NCBI GenBank assembly: GCA_022315425.1
Contig: JAIUPT010000021.1
Coordinates: forward strand, 62,001-126,000
DNA from: Pseudevernia furfuracea
Lineage: Eukaryota; Ascomycota; Lecanoromycetes; Lecanorales; Parmeliaceae
DNA: 64,000 bases
Reading direction: 5' to 3'
Made by a program: the position numbers and the translations under genes. The first letter of the stretch is position 1, and each line of letters opens with the position of its first letter. The notes below the pieces were generated by a model. That model did not search any database. It was not told where the DNA came from and was given only the letters and a program-made list of their open reading frames with translations. Shown here one piece after another: positions 45,936 through 55,923 of this stretch.

Positions 45936-46335
45936 TGGCAGATTCATCGCCATGACGGATATTCGACTTGTGTAAATAAGCATTAGAGTTGATACTGTGA
46001 ATGAGCAATTATGCATGCCCAATTCGAACTTCCTAGGCATCACATCTTCTGTCGTTATGGTCAAGGAGAGGTCCACTTCTACGCAATTCGAGCCCATTGT
46101 CCCCACGAAGCCTACTCCAATGTCGTAGTTGGTGGTCCTCCTCTCCGCAGACGGCCATATTTCGGGCAATTAATATTCCGACTGCCGAGATCATAGAGTA
46201 CTGCGTTCTACTTTCTTGAATCCTCAACTATATATAGTCATTGATTGTTTTGTCAATGCAGAGTATCTTTGAGAAAGACTTGCAAGCATTCTACTAGAGA
46301 CTCAGTGAATTCAGTACAGGAAGAACATCTTCATC
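45936..46335. other. intergenic
   Basis: Between Dre2 and the dehydrogenase gene (both +). Overlapping minus-strand frames show no known motif. Confidence 0.35.
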
Positions 46336-47595
46336 ATGTCTCGTCCGGTGTATCAACGGGCGTCTTCCACAAATCTAAGGCCGGGCACAGCAGCGAGAGC
46401 GCTGGAGGGAAAATTGGCTATTGTAAGCGCATCTGGAGCAAACTCTCCTCAACCCATACCGTTCTTGAGTCCCAGGATGTCCATCGGGCGCAAAACGCTC
46501 ATCATGCTTGCCAAGCTTGTTGTGTAACGTGGGCTGTCTGCCTCAAAGAAGTCATGTTGACTCCGACACGCGTAGGTCACTGGAGGATCTCGAGGTTTGT
46601 CTCAAATCTTTTGCAGCCCCCGAGTATGAGCTGAGGCACGACCTTGAGGGATTGGCGCTGCCATTGCCCGTAATCTCGCCTCGAAAGGCGCTTCTCTCGT
46701 CCTAGGCTATACTTCCGATTCCTCATCCGAGCCCAGTGCTCGACTTGCTTCTTCACTGGAAAGCTCCCATAACATCAACGCCATTGCGGTCCAGGCAGAC
46801 ATGGGCAATCCACAAGGTCCAGCCCATTTAATCCTGACTGCCAAAAATCACTTCGCCCACCCAAGATCTGGCAAATTCCAAATAGACATCATTGTCAGTA
46901 AGTTATGTTTTTCGAGCCATTTCTTCCTAATTCGTACTGCATTTTAAGTTGCAAGACATGTTGCGGGAGTAACATACTTCCGGGACCTATTTCACGACTC
47001 AAAGTCGATCCCAGAAGAAATCTGCTGACTCGGAAATCATTAAGACAACGCCGGCGTTTCAAAGAACATGCCCCTAGAAGAGGTCACGGCCGAAACGTTT
47101 ACCCAACAGTATACCGTCAATGTCCTTGGCCCTATCCTTCTACTTCAAGCCGCACTTCCTTTTCTGCCCAAAGATCGCTCCGGCCGCATCGTTAACCTTT
47201 CATCAGTATCGTCAAGCCTAGGCTTTCACGGGCAGACGGTGTATGGCGGCACCAAAGCGGCATTGGAAGCAATGACGCGGACGTGGAGCAGAGAGCTAGC
47301 AGAGCGAGCAACTGTCAACGCCGTGAATCCTGGGCCCGTGGCCACGGATATGTACGGATCGACAAGTCCAGAATTCCAACGACAAATGAAGCCCTTCATG
47401 CAAAATGCTCCGTTACAAAGAGTAAGGGAAGGAATAGATGACGAGAAATTTGTGGAAGATGCGGAGTTGGTAGGCGGAAGGCCTGCATATGACCACGAGA
47501 TTGCTGGTATAGTAGCTATGCTCTGCTCAGAGGACAGTGCCTGGTGCACAGGGTCCGTGGTTTCTGCCAACGGGGGATTCAAATTCAGCTACTAG
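46336..47595 (+). CDS. Short-chain dehydrogenase/reductase
   Basis: Four exons (46336-46422, 46576-46594, 46649-46897, 47045-47595) give 301 aa with frame kept. Joined sequence around the cofactor site reads KLAI-VTGGSRGIGAAIARNLA, the TGxxxGIG NAD(P)-binding motif; the core of it lies in a 19-nt exon. Further motifs are VNNAGVSKN (NAG), the active-site triad SSVSSSLGFHGQTVYGGTKAA (Ser, YxxxK) and VNAVNPGPVATDMY. A short N-terminal extension precedes the domain. Substrate unknown; the classical SDR layout suggests a carbonyl reductase or a 3-oxoacyl-reductase-like enzyme. Unspliced reading gives an early stop, so simple ORF callers will miss the N-terminal half. Confidence 0.88.
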
Positions 47596-47684
47596 GTGTT
47601 TGATATCAAAAGACGAATCCAAAGCGGCTAGATTTCGCGTCAGTGTTCCGACAATGCACGTAGATAATTCTGGCCCTGCCAGGC

Positions 47685-48202
47685 CTAAACGATTGAGATC
47701 CAAAGAATACTAAGCACAACATCGAACCCCTTCGATTCCGCCTTTTCGTACTTGAAGTTCCACATTCCATCTTTCTCATTATTCCAATACGCCCCGGATG
47801 CTGAATGCATACCTCTTCTCCCCACCGTGCTCTCTCCACCCATCACATCCTGTGAATCGTCATTCGATGGTCCGTCTTTGACCGGACTAGAGTGTGGTGT
47901 GGTGTGCTGAATGATAGTGCTTGTGACAGCAAACTTGTAGAGAGGTTGCTGGCCAGAGTGTGAGGACTCGGAGATGAGCTTCTGGAGGATTGTGTTTATG
48001 ATGGTAGTATTCCACGACGAGGTCCTGGCGTGTTCATAGCTAGTGACCGATTGGAATGCGGAATCGCAGGCCTAGAAGGTCTACACGTTGGCAAACTACC
48101 CAGACGATTATCTTGGGTACGCGAAAGACATACGTCGTTTGCAATGTCCGTAAGACGTGGGATCGGTACGGGCTGGGACGAGTTCAGCGGGCAAGGCATC
48201 AT
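47685..48202 (-). CDS. Dynein light chain, Tctex type
   Basis: Two exons (48202-48134 and 48071-47685) with a 62-nt GTATGT...TAG intron give 151 aa. The joined product reads RLTDIANDACDSAFQSVTSY, then WNTTIINTILQKLISE, YKFAVTSTIIQHT, then GMHSASGAYWNNEKDGMWNF and GFDVVLSILWISIV. The pattern W-N-x3-I...Y-K-F-x-V-T-x-x-I-x-Q, a Trp after a small-residue run, and the final beta strand are those of the DYNLT/Tctex1 family, homodimers that bind the dynein intermediate chain. A low-complexity Ser/Asp/Gly insert (about 30 residues) sits between the central strand and the WNNEKDG block, as in other fungal members. Only short pieces are open in the raw sequence, so it is easy to overlook. Confidence 0.85.
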
Positions 48203-49348
48203 CAGCCAGGAATATGAGAGGACCTTACAGCTGTTGATTGAGCCTGGGGGCTAGGCACTGAAGCCATGGCAATGAACAGATCAGACGAGCTCAAGAATAG
48301 GATCTACTTTGTAGGTCGAAAGGGAGGTGCCTTGGAAACGCTTCGGGAGCTAGTGGAAAATGCAAGACATGCTTCATTTCCACACATTTTTGCTTGCTTC
48401 TTACTCGTTACAATCTTATGCCGTATCACGATGCCACCCGACAGAATCACTGGCCTCCCATCCGAACTGCTCATCTCCATCATCCGCCTCTTGGACCCCC
48501 TCTCTCAACGCTCCACTGCCGACAGGTTCGTTCGTGTTGCAAGTCTTGTGTAGACTCACTCCCTGAATACAAGGCCTCACAGACCAAATTCCAGGATATC
48601 GTTGAGCAATACAGAAACACGCACGACGCGAAGCCGCGCCGATAGACGATAGAGAGAGCAGCCGAACTCTTCGATGTTGTCCGAGTGGGTGTAAAGGTTG
48701 GTCATTACCTTTTCGTTGAAGTCCATTTGAGATATCCCCAGGCGAGATCATATGTCTCTGTGGTTGGAAAATCCGGGCGGAGATCATAAGTCCATGGTTT
48801 TTCTTTACCTGAAGCTCCTTTCGTTGGGTCCAAACTTCCTCAGGTAAGTAAGTCTACGTGCGCTTTCTGCCCTGGCGTGACCGTACAGACTTGGTTTGAC
48901 AGCGGTGGCGATCCTATACTACAGCGGAAGCAGTCCATGCTGCACGGGGTTCGGAGAATATTGGACATGGCATGGTCGGCTTTGCCAACGTCTGCGCATG
49001 ATGAGTCACTTGGGCTGTCTCGTATTTCTCGACTTCCAACGGTCAATGCGGGTCAATGCGAACAGGCGCATGATCGGATACTCTACAGCTAGGACGCTAG
49101 ACTCAGCTATATTGCACAGATTCAATTGGACGAAAATTCATGAAAGACAGTAGCACTGCCGATGGAGTATGTGTCAAAAATGTCTTCGCAGGATCTCAGG
49201 ACGTATCGGCATTGCCACAAGACCGCACGCATCCTGCGCCGTAGAAGAGACAGATCCTGAAAGAAGCCAAACCCGTTCCTGCTGCCTTTTCCAATATCCA
49301 GTCACCCAACCCATGCACATCATCCCATCTCGCGCTTCCAGTCAGATC
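48203..49348. other. gap with possible F-box remnant
   Basis: Promoter of the dynein light chain (-) and 3' region of Vtc1 (-). No complete gene could be built across it apart from the short F-box-like segment listed separately. Confidence 0.35.
48431..48645 (+). pseudogene. F-box-like fragment
   Basis: An ATG frame reads PPDRITGLPSELLISIIRLL DPLSQRSTADR and then stops or splices (a possible GTTCGT donor near 48524). LPSELLISIIRLLDPLSQ fits the F-box helix pattern (LP-E-L-x-x-I-x-x-x-L). The downstream part is short (ending DAKPRR) and carries no leucine-rich repeats. Either a truncated relic or a chance match. Confidence 0.3.
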
Positions 49349-49723
49349 TTATGTTCCCGTAACCCTCAGCACAAAATTGACCACGACCGCCCCTGCCAGT
49401 ACCACCGCCAACACAGTCGGACCGAACCGATCATCAAAGCCCCCTTGCCCTCTCAGCCGTATACTCCTGGCCCGCCAATGGAAAGTCACGAGCGCATAGA
49501 CCATGCATCCCATTGCCACGATGGTGAAAAGCCCGGCGCAGATGCGGGAGGTAGCATCGGAGCCGAAGTTCAGGAGACCGATCGAGAGGCCACCGAGGAT
49601 GACGGTGAAGTTGAGCCAGGAGAGAAAGGTGCGCTCGTTGGCGAAGAAGACTTTGGGCTCCACTCGGGTGGGGAGGGCGATGCGTTTGCCCGGGGCGGTT
49701 TGGAGGAGGGGCTGAGATGACAT
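49349..49723 (-). CDS. vtc1: Vacuolar transporter chaperone Vtc1 (DUF202)
   Basis: Single-exon 124-aa protein starting MSSQPLLQTAPGKRIALPT. The family signature VEPKVFFANERTFLSWLNF is complete, followed by three membrane spans (TVILGGLSIGLLNFG, AGLFTIVAMGCMVYALVTF, GPTVLAVVLAGAVVVNFVL) and the basic WRARSIRLRGQGGFDDR loop before the last span. Vtc1 is the small membrane subunit of the VTC complex that makes polyphosphate from ATP and moves it into the vacuole. The length equals that of known Vtc1 proteins. Confidence 0.95.
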   Translation of the reverse strand: MSSQPLLQTAPGKRIALPTRVEPKVFFANERTFLSWLNFTVILGGLSIGLLNFGSDATSRICAGLFTIVAMGCMVYALVTFHWRARSIRLRGQGGFDDRFGPTVLAVVLAGAVVVNFVLRVTGT

Positions 49724-50367
49724 GGTGAAGGATTGTTGTCGGCGAGGTGCTTTGAACAAGGGAAGTATCAAACAGGTCGGAAGAAGTGCGGATATGTCTG
49801 GAGGAGGGGTCGCTGGAGGGTCGGGGTTCAGCAGTACTCACTACCTTACTTAACAATGGAATATTTGTATTTTTAATGATGGGAAATTTATAACATACAT
49901 ATATCCGTGGAGAGATTTAGAGCCGCAACATACGCGATGGTTCGAGAAACAGTTGGCGTGAATACAGACAGATATGACTTTCTGTCATACCCCAATCAAT
50001 ATTATCAATGGATGTTGAAAAAGAAAGAAAGAAAGAAAGAAAGAAGTGGGCTCGGTTGGGTTACTGGGTATGAAATTCAACATCAAGAAAAGGCGGCACC
50101 AGCGGCCCGAGGCGGGGGCAACGTGCTTGAACTTGAAAGACTTTCTTTCCCCCACCAGACTTTGCACCATTTTTCGATTAAGACGATGTTACGGATAGAT
50201 GCGCCGAGCTGTAGAATGATTCAGATTGCATTGCCAAAGCACTCGCTACGTGGGTATCTAGCAACCATCACTACCCGTATTGATCGGACAAAAATTGGAA
50301 GCTTTTGCAATTCCACCTCACCAGCTCAAAGCTCCATCTATCATGTTGTATGATATCGTTCCCTCTC
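49724..50367. other. intergenic
   Basis: Upstream of Vtc1 (-) and downstream of the Alba-like gene (-). Contains a GAAA microsatellite. No gene seen. Confidence 0.4.
50017..50045. repeat. (GAAA)n microsatellite
   Basis: About seven copies of the same 4-bp purine unit as at 39808. Confidence 0.9.
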
Positions 50368-51404
50368 TCACTGGCACTTGGCAGGATACTCTGGTCTATC
50401 ACCCTCGTCACAGAGAATCATCTTGGTTCTAAAGCATTCGTCTGCTCTCTATTACAGGGGTTTCAGTAATTGGCATGCATGGAGTAATTAAGCACGTACC
50501 CGTAGAGCTCCTTCAAACCAGGCACCGGTACCCTGGCAAAGTAGATTGTCATCACAGGGGTAGCCCTTAATTTCCTGCCATTGCCGTTCTCGGACTGCTT
50601 CGCTGCCTGATCTGCTTCTTTGGGATTCACCATGCTTTGAAATGCGTCTTCCATCTCTTCGTCCCCATCGACGACTTCATGGGCGTGGTCGTGCTGGACC
50701 TCCTCGGGATCGCGTCCCGTGTCACCTCCTACCTCCTCGACCTCTCGAGACCTCCATCCAGCTTGCTCCTTTTGCCATTCTGTGAGAGTTTTTCCATCGT
50801 CCCTACGTTTCACTACTTGGATCTTAAGTTCTGCGATTTGTGCATCCAGTTTCGAGTACTGCCACCACTTTCCCTTGTCGCGTTCAATGTCTTGCCGTGC
50901 TATCTCCACGATGCTGACCATCTTACTCGCGACCTCCGACTTGGCATACAAGATGACAATACCCGGCTTGGACTTCGGATCTGCAAAGCTGAAGTTCTCC
51001 ACCCGGAGCAATAGATTTTTAACCTTGTCGCTGATCTTAGATGAAGAAAGGATCGACATCGTAGTGAAATGGTATTTGGAGCTTAGATGCCGGACCTCAG
51101 TAGGTAGCTTTTGGGCGGAGGCATCGGATTCGAGTCCGAGGCGCTCTATGTTCTCTGTCATTATTGTTTCTGGGATGTCAAATGACGGTGGGTCATGGTG
51201 ATCTAGTCCAGTGTTGCTGTTAAATTTCCTACGTTTCCTGGATCGATCGATTTCTGTCGCCTCGTCTGCATCGTTCGGTAAATTGTGCTTTGCGCTCATC
51301 AGGGGCTCTGGACCAGCGTTGAAGCTTGCTTTGGCGGTGTTCTCTGCTGAAGTATCTGCCCGGTGGATGCCCGCCAGCTTAGATTTATGCTTCTTGTGAG
51401 CCAT
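50368..51404 (-). CDS. Alba-like RNA/DNA-binding protein
   Basis: Two exons (51404-50500, 50428-50368) give 321 aa. The N-terminus is basic (MAHKKHKSKLAG; SRKRRKF). A compact domain at about residues 95-200 has LPTEVRHLSSKYHFTTMSIL, SSSKISDKVKNLLLRV, KPGIVILYAKSEVASKMVSI and VEIARQDIERDKGKWWQYSK, which resembles the Alba fold seen in RNase P/MRP subunits. An acidic linker (HAHEVVDGDEEMEDAFQ) and a short C-terminal strand (TPVMTIYFARVPVPGLKELY) follow; splitting the last strand from the domain by a long linker fits fungal Alba-like proteins. The final exon is less certain: the donor GTACGT is good, but the short tail is not recognisable. Confidence 0.65.
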
Positions 51405-52071
51405 TCTGTGCAGAGATGTAGTACCACAGCATTGGTACTCTGTACGGTTGTGTTGTGGAGGATATTGTCAGGGATTCGAAAGTTGATATCGTTCACAGTA
51501 TGCAAGTGTCAACTCCGATGCACTTTTTGAAGTGATATAGAACTTGGAACGAGATGGGTTGAACAGAGCAAAGCTATGTTTCGGAGGCAACTTGTCTGCT
51601 TGGATTCAGTAGACAATTGCGCTCAATGTTATATTGGCTTATCATGAACTTCATTGTCGCCCAAACCTTGCTTTACTTTTGGAGGCATTTTCTCCAAACA
51701 TTCAGAGTTATCATTCATCAACCCATTTATCTCTGGATGTTATTTTCCATATATTTTAGTGCCGGGACTTGCCGCGATTAGGAAACGTTGTGTGAGGCAG
51801 CACCATCCCATTTGCGCCTTTCTTTGTTTTGCATTTGCATTCATGTGAAAAAGAATAATGTGGAAAAAGAGGAAAAGGAGGAAGAAAAAGAAGCGGTTGT
51901 GAAGCGAGGCGGCGAAGTGATTCTGAGGTAAAGATTATTTTGTGGTCACTGGTCAATCAAGGAGTGGATGTTTTTGATGTCTCACATTTCTGTTCCCTGG
52001 GAATGTGCGCCTCGGTCCATTTATTAAAAGATTCGATAGCTTCGGATGTCTTCGTGTTCAATTTGCTACCC

Positions 52072-52102
52072 TTTTTATTTTATTTTATTTTATTTTATTT
52101 TA
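52072..52102. repeat. (TTTTA)n microsatellite
   Basis: About six copies of a 5-bp unit. Confidence 0.9.
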
Positions 52103-52130
52103 CAGTGGTATTATTATTCATTTATATATT

Positions 52131-52155
52131 TCATTCATTCATTCATTCATTCATT
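52131..52155. repeat. (ATTC)n microsatellite
   Basis: About six copies of a 4-bp unit, 30 bp from the TTTTA run. Confidence 0.9.
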
Positions 52156-53065
52156 ATTGTATTTAATTATCTATTATTCTTAATATTCCCGACTCGTATG
52201 TTGTTGTTACTCTAGTAAGTGGGAAAAGAGAAAGGGGTGGAGACTGGAGATTATGATTGCCGTTTGCTGCATTTTTTTCTTGGCTCGCTTCAAATAATGA
52301 ATTCCGGCTCCAAGCCTCCAAGAGTGGTGCGTGGCTTCCCGTAGAGCGAGAATGCCCTGTTGACTATCTGGCTGTCGCACCAATCATAATATGTTACATC
52401 ATCATAGCGTCCATCCATCCTGCCATCCGGCTTATTTCATCTTTTCCCCCCCAGGCCCCCCCCCCCATCATCATCAAACTATCAATCCATCTTGCATGTC
52501 CCACTACCTTACTCCTTAGCTCCCTTTCCCTCCCAAAAGGCCTCTCCCTGTGCGACCACTTGATTATTACTCCTCCCCGCCAAAACATGTCCTAAACATC
52601 CACCACTCTATAAATCATCTTAGCCCTACTACCTCTTCAAAAAATTCTTTGCGCTTCATCATACAATACTTTCTTGTAATATTCGAGCGATTTTTTCCCT
52701 TCATCATTGCCTGATACTCACTTTACTCCACTAATAATCCCAACATTCCCCTTCCTCCCACCGCGACTGGACTTGTCAACCCTCATTCCCTTTTCCACGG
52801 TCGGCCTCGCCTTCCCGCCGAGCTACAAGTCACTACACTCTTTCCAAACAACCACTTCTCCACGAGTTTGTCTGGAACGAACCTTCGTGCTCATTATTTC
52901 AAGATTCAAAGAACCCTCTTTCCCACATCTTGCCTTTTGCCTCCTTTCAAGCTTTCCGAAGAACAGTACCCCTGTACGTCAGCCTGAAATTCGCGGATCT
53001 CTCGGAGTCACCTTCGTCATTCCACTACCTTCTCGACGTCGCTCGTCCATGATTTGGACCTGTGC

Positions 53066-55240
53066 ATGATCGCTAGCGGCTCCAAGGTGTCGCATGGCAT
53101 GTATCTGCTCTCGTGGAGCTCCTCGGCCCGGAATGACAAGGTCTCAAAGGAGAAAGCAAACATCATGCCAACGCAGCAACAACGGGCGCCTATGACTCAG
53201 ATACCGCTGTTCAATAAGATGAAGCGTAAGCGTTCAGATAGTAGTCCAGCGTCGCCACTTCTAGAATGTCCTTCATCCAAGAGAAGAACGGAGACTATGA
53301 GCCATGTTGAGATACCGGCTGCCGAACTGCAAAGAGGTATTCTACCTCGTCAGGAAGATCAATATCACAGAGGATCGGATTCAAACCAAAAGCACCAGGG
53401 CCAAATATTGAACGAGATGCAATGGGAGCGCGCTAACCAGAGTCCCCATCTCCAAAATCGCCCGTCCGATAAGCTCACCCATAGCAACTTCGATTACCAC
53501 GTTAGTGACACAGGTCCGCTTTCTAAGACGATGACCGCTCCTGCAGCGCTTTGCGAGGCTATCGAAGCACAGTTCAGCCTTGAAATTCTTCTCAAACACA
53601 GGGAATTGCGCCTGATTGAACAGGAGTTCGCAAAGTGTCAGATCGCGCTAGAGCAGCTTCGTCGATGTCAGATCTTCCCCTATCCAGCCTTGTCGTCCAC
53701 ATTAGAGGGCATGCAAGCAGCGAGTACTGGTTCTGGTGCAGCGTATGACAACCGGGCACCGTATGCACCGCCATGGGGCGTTGCCAACGGACCTTACACT
53801 CGCCACTATGAGCGTTGGTTGATCCCTGACTCCGCCTTCGATGATTCGGTCGCCGATCACACCCAAACGCCAACGTTCGGTGGAGATTTTGTGCTGGAGC
53901 GAGCGACGAGGGGATCGAAGGCAGAAAAAGGTAGTGTTGCTGGCAAGTCGCGTTCTCAACGTGGTTCCAACAGTGCACGACTCAAAGCTCTTCCACACGG
54001 TTATCCAGAGCCCAAAGAAGAGAAGGGCCCGATGATTGTCAAGCGCTCGTCTGATGGGAAAATGGTAAAGCTGGTGTGTTTAGACTGTCGTCGCAGCAAC
54101 TTCAATAGCGCTCAAGGCTTCATCAATCATTGTCGCATAGCACATTCACGACAGTTCTTGAGTCACGATGCCGCTATTGAGGCGAGTGGTGAAGAGGTTG
54201 ACATGGATATGGAAGGAGGTTTGGGAGAGTCAAGTGGCTCCCAGGCTTCCGCTAGCGCGGGGCTAGTTCACCCACTGATCAGATCTGCCCTAGCTCAACC
54301 TACGCCTGCCGATTCCGCAACACTTTCCTCACGGCGCAAGAAGTCCCAGTCAGCTGCTGCACCAAAAGGTCAACTCCCAACAGCTTTAAGCAGCCCGGAA
54401 GCCATCTCTACGCCTTGTCGGGCTGGTTTCGGAATGCCAGAACATCGCAAGACTGATCCTGTTCCCTTCAATCCTTCTCCCCAAACTCCTCACCTGTCTG
54501 CTCTGTTCGCAAGAATGGGTCGGGGTGGTGACTTGAACGAGATGGTCGCGCAAGCAAAGACGAGCCCTGAAATTGACCTTTCGCTGTCAAGCGACGACGA
54601 AGACGAGCAGGAGGAAGTGAGTCCTGCAGAACAGATTGGTGCCTCTCAAAGCCGCAGCACTCGCGGTGTCGTGCAGGGCGGATACCTTCCCACCTGCGTG
54701 ACCATATCTCCTGCACCCTTGGAGCGATCGCCCATCCACCAACGTATCTCGAGTAACTCGTATAGGGCGAACCCCTTGCCCAGCATGAACGGGCATTACG
54801 GCTACCAATCACCATACCATGGCCGTAACCATCATCAGGACCCCGAAATGCCTATGCATGACAACGCTTCCCCTTTTAACCTCAGTCCGAATACAATCGA
54901 ATCCCATACTGCGCCCAGCCTGGTTTCAGATGACGGTGATTATGAAAACACGCATTCCGAGTCCGAAACCCCGAGCTCAGGGGAAGCCGATGACGACGAA
55001 GACCATTACATACACGCCGAAATGATCGATCACGATGAAATGGACTTGGGAGAAGGCAGCTCACACGCCCATCATCTTAGCTTGGGAGGGAAACCACACA
55101 GTCCCACTGCCGGCAGACGCTCTTCCGCGATGAGACATCCAAGTGCAATACGAGATGAGGGAGGAGAGGATAGGCATGTCAGTTTCGCAAGTCCTGTGAG
55201 AAGGCTGAGGAAGGGTTCCAGGGCGAAGGATGATGCGTGA
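53066..55240 (+). CDS. Ahc1-like C2H2 zinc-finger nuclear protein
   Basis: One exon, 724 aa from the first in-frame ATG (53066); the ATG at 53165 (MPTQQQRAPMTQ) is an equally likely start, giving 691 aa. A basic patch (KMKRKRSD; SSKRR) suits nuclear import. Residues about 145-190 are helical (FSLEILLKHRELRLIEQEFA). Near residue 338 lies an atypical C2H2 finger, VCLDCRRSNFNSAQGFINHC-RIAH, with C-x2-C-x13-H-x4-H spacing, followed by SRQFLSHDAAIEASGEE. I associate this finger and its tail with fungal Ahc1-type subunits of the ADA histone acetyltransferase complex, from memory only. The rest is Ser/Pro-rich and acidic (SLSSDDEDEQEEVS; DDDEDHYIHAEMIDHDEMD), with a basic C-terminus. Confidence 0.8.
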   Translation: MIASGSKVSHGMYLLSWSSSARNDKVSKEKANIMPTQQQRAPMTQIPLFNKMKRKRSDSSPASPLLECPSSKRRTETMSHVEIPAAELQRGILPRQEDQYHRGSDSNQKHQGQILNEMQWERANQSPHLQNRPSDKLTHSNFDYHVSDTGPLSKTMTAPAALCEAIEAQFSLEILLKHRELRLIEQEFAKCQIALEQLRRCQIFPYPALSSTLEGMQAASTGSGAAYDNRAPYAPPWGVANGPYTRHYERWLIPDSAFDDSVADHTQTPTFGGDFVLERATRGSKAEKGSVAGKSRSQRGSNSARLKALPHGYPEPKEEKGPMIVKRSSDGKMVKLVCLDCRRSNFNSAQGFINHCRIAHSRQFLSHDAAIEASGEEVDMDMEGGLGESSGSQASASAGLVHPLIRSALAQPTPADSATLSSRRKKSQSAAAPKGQLPTALSSPEAISTPCRAGFGMPEHRKTDPVPFNPSPQTPHLSALFARMGRGGDLNEMVAQAKTSPEIDLSLSSDDEDEQEEVSPAEQIGASQSRSTRGVVQGGYLPTCVTISPAPLERSPIHQRISSNSYRANPLPSMNGHYGYQSPYHGRNHHQDPEMPMHDNASPFNLSPNTIESHTAPSLVSDDGDYENTHSESETPSSGEADDDEDHYIHAEMIDHDEMDLGEGSSHAHHLSLGGKPHSPTAGRRSSAMRHPSAIRDEGGEDRHVSFASPVRRLRKGSRAKDDA

Positions 55241-55923
55241 GCGCACGATCTAGAAAGGGAACAATTTTAATGATGTCAACATGTGCAAGAGAGCTTTGTG
55301 CAACAGTACTATACCACAGACTAGGATGTGCTTTTAGCGACGGAGTTCAGGGTTTTGGGCGGTCCAGGATGCTACTTGTGTTCAGATCGTTGCTCATGTG
55401 GCTTGCGTGAGCGAAGATTAGCTCGGGATTATGCTCGGTGTGAGAGAATCATTATTGTACTTTAGACAACACATTGGTAGCAAGACTGGCTGAGCGGAAG
55501 ATGCTTGGAAGTGGCTGAAATATATATTTACTGCTCGCTGTACAACACCATTAATGACGTTTCTTCCTCGTGATGCGATTCGAATGCTCACTGGCGGCGC
55601 AACGCCGATTGATTACTGGGGTTTCACTGAGCGACTCAAAGATCCATGCCAATGTTTCAGTCGACGTGGCAGCGGTAGACGTGCTTGGGGGAGGAGTTGA
55701 GACGTGGTACCCAAGATTTGCGTTTTCGAAGACCAACATCCCACATCTTGTTATGAATGAATGCTATGTCTACAGCCAAGAACGCTGACTGCTGCTTCCA
55801 CCCAATCCTTATAAACAATGATTTTGGACGCGGCCTGCCTCAGCTGTATGCATGCCTCGAACCTTAAAACGCCTTCTCCAAGACTCCAACGGCTCTGCTT
55901 GGCCGCTGGCTCGATTCGCTGGC
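55241..55923. other. convergent intergenic
   Basis: 3' regions of the zinc-finger gene (+) and Rsp5 (-). No gene recognised. Confidence 0.4.

Larger units (their letters stand above)
51405..53065. other. 1.66-kb divergent region with simple repeats
   Basis: Lies between the Alba-like gene (-) and the zinc-finger gene (+). Carries a TTTTA run, an ATTC run, a C-rich tract (about 52447-52468) and long pyrimidine-rich stretches up to 53000 that suggest an extended 5' leader of the zinc-finger gene. Several short upstream ATGs occur. No gene supported. Confidence 0.5.

Noticed and set aside
53054..53065. Zinc-finger protein start at 53054
   Set aside because: The codon is TTG; the first in-frame ATG is 53066.
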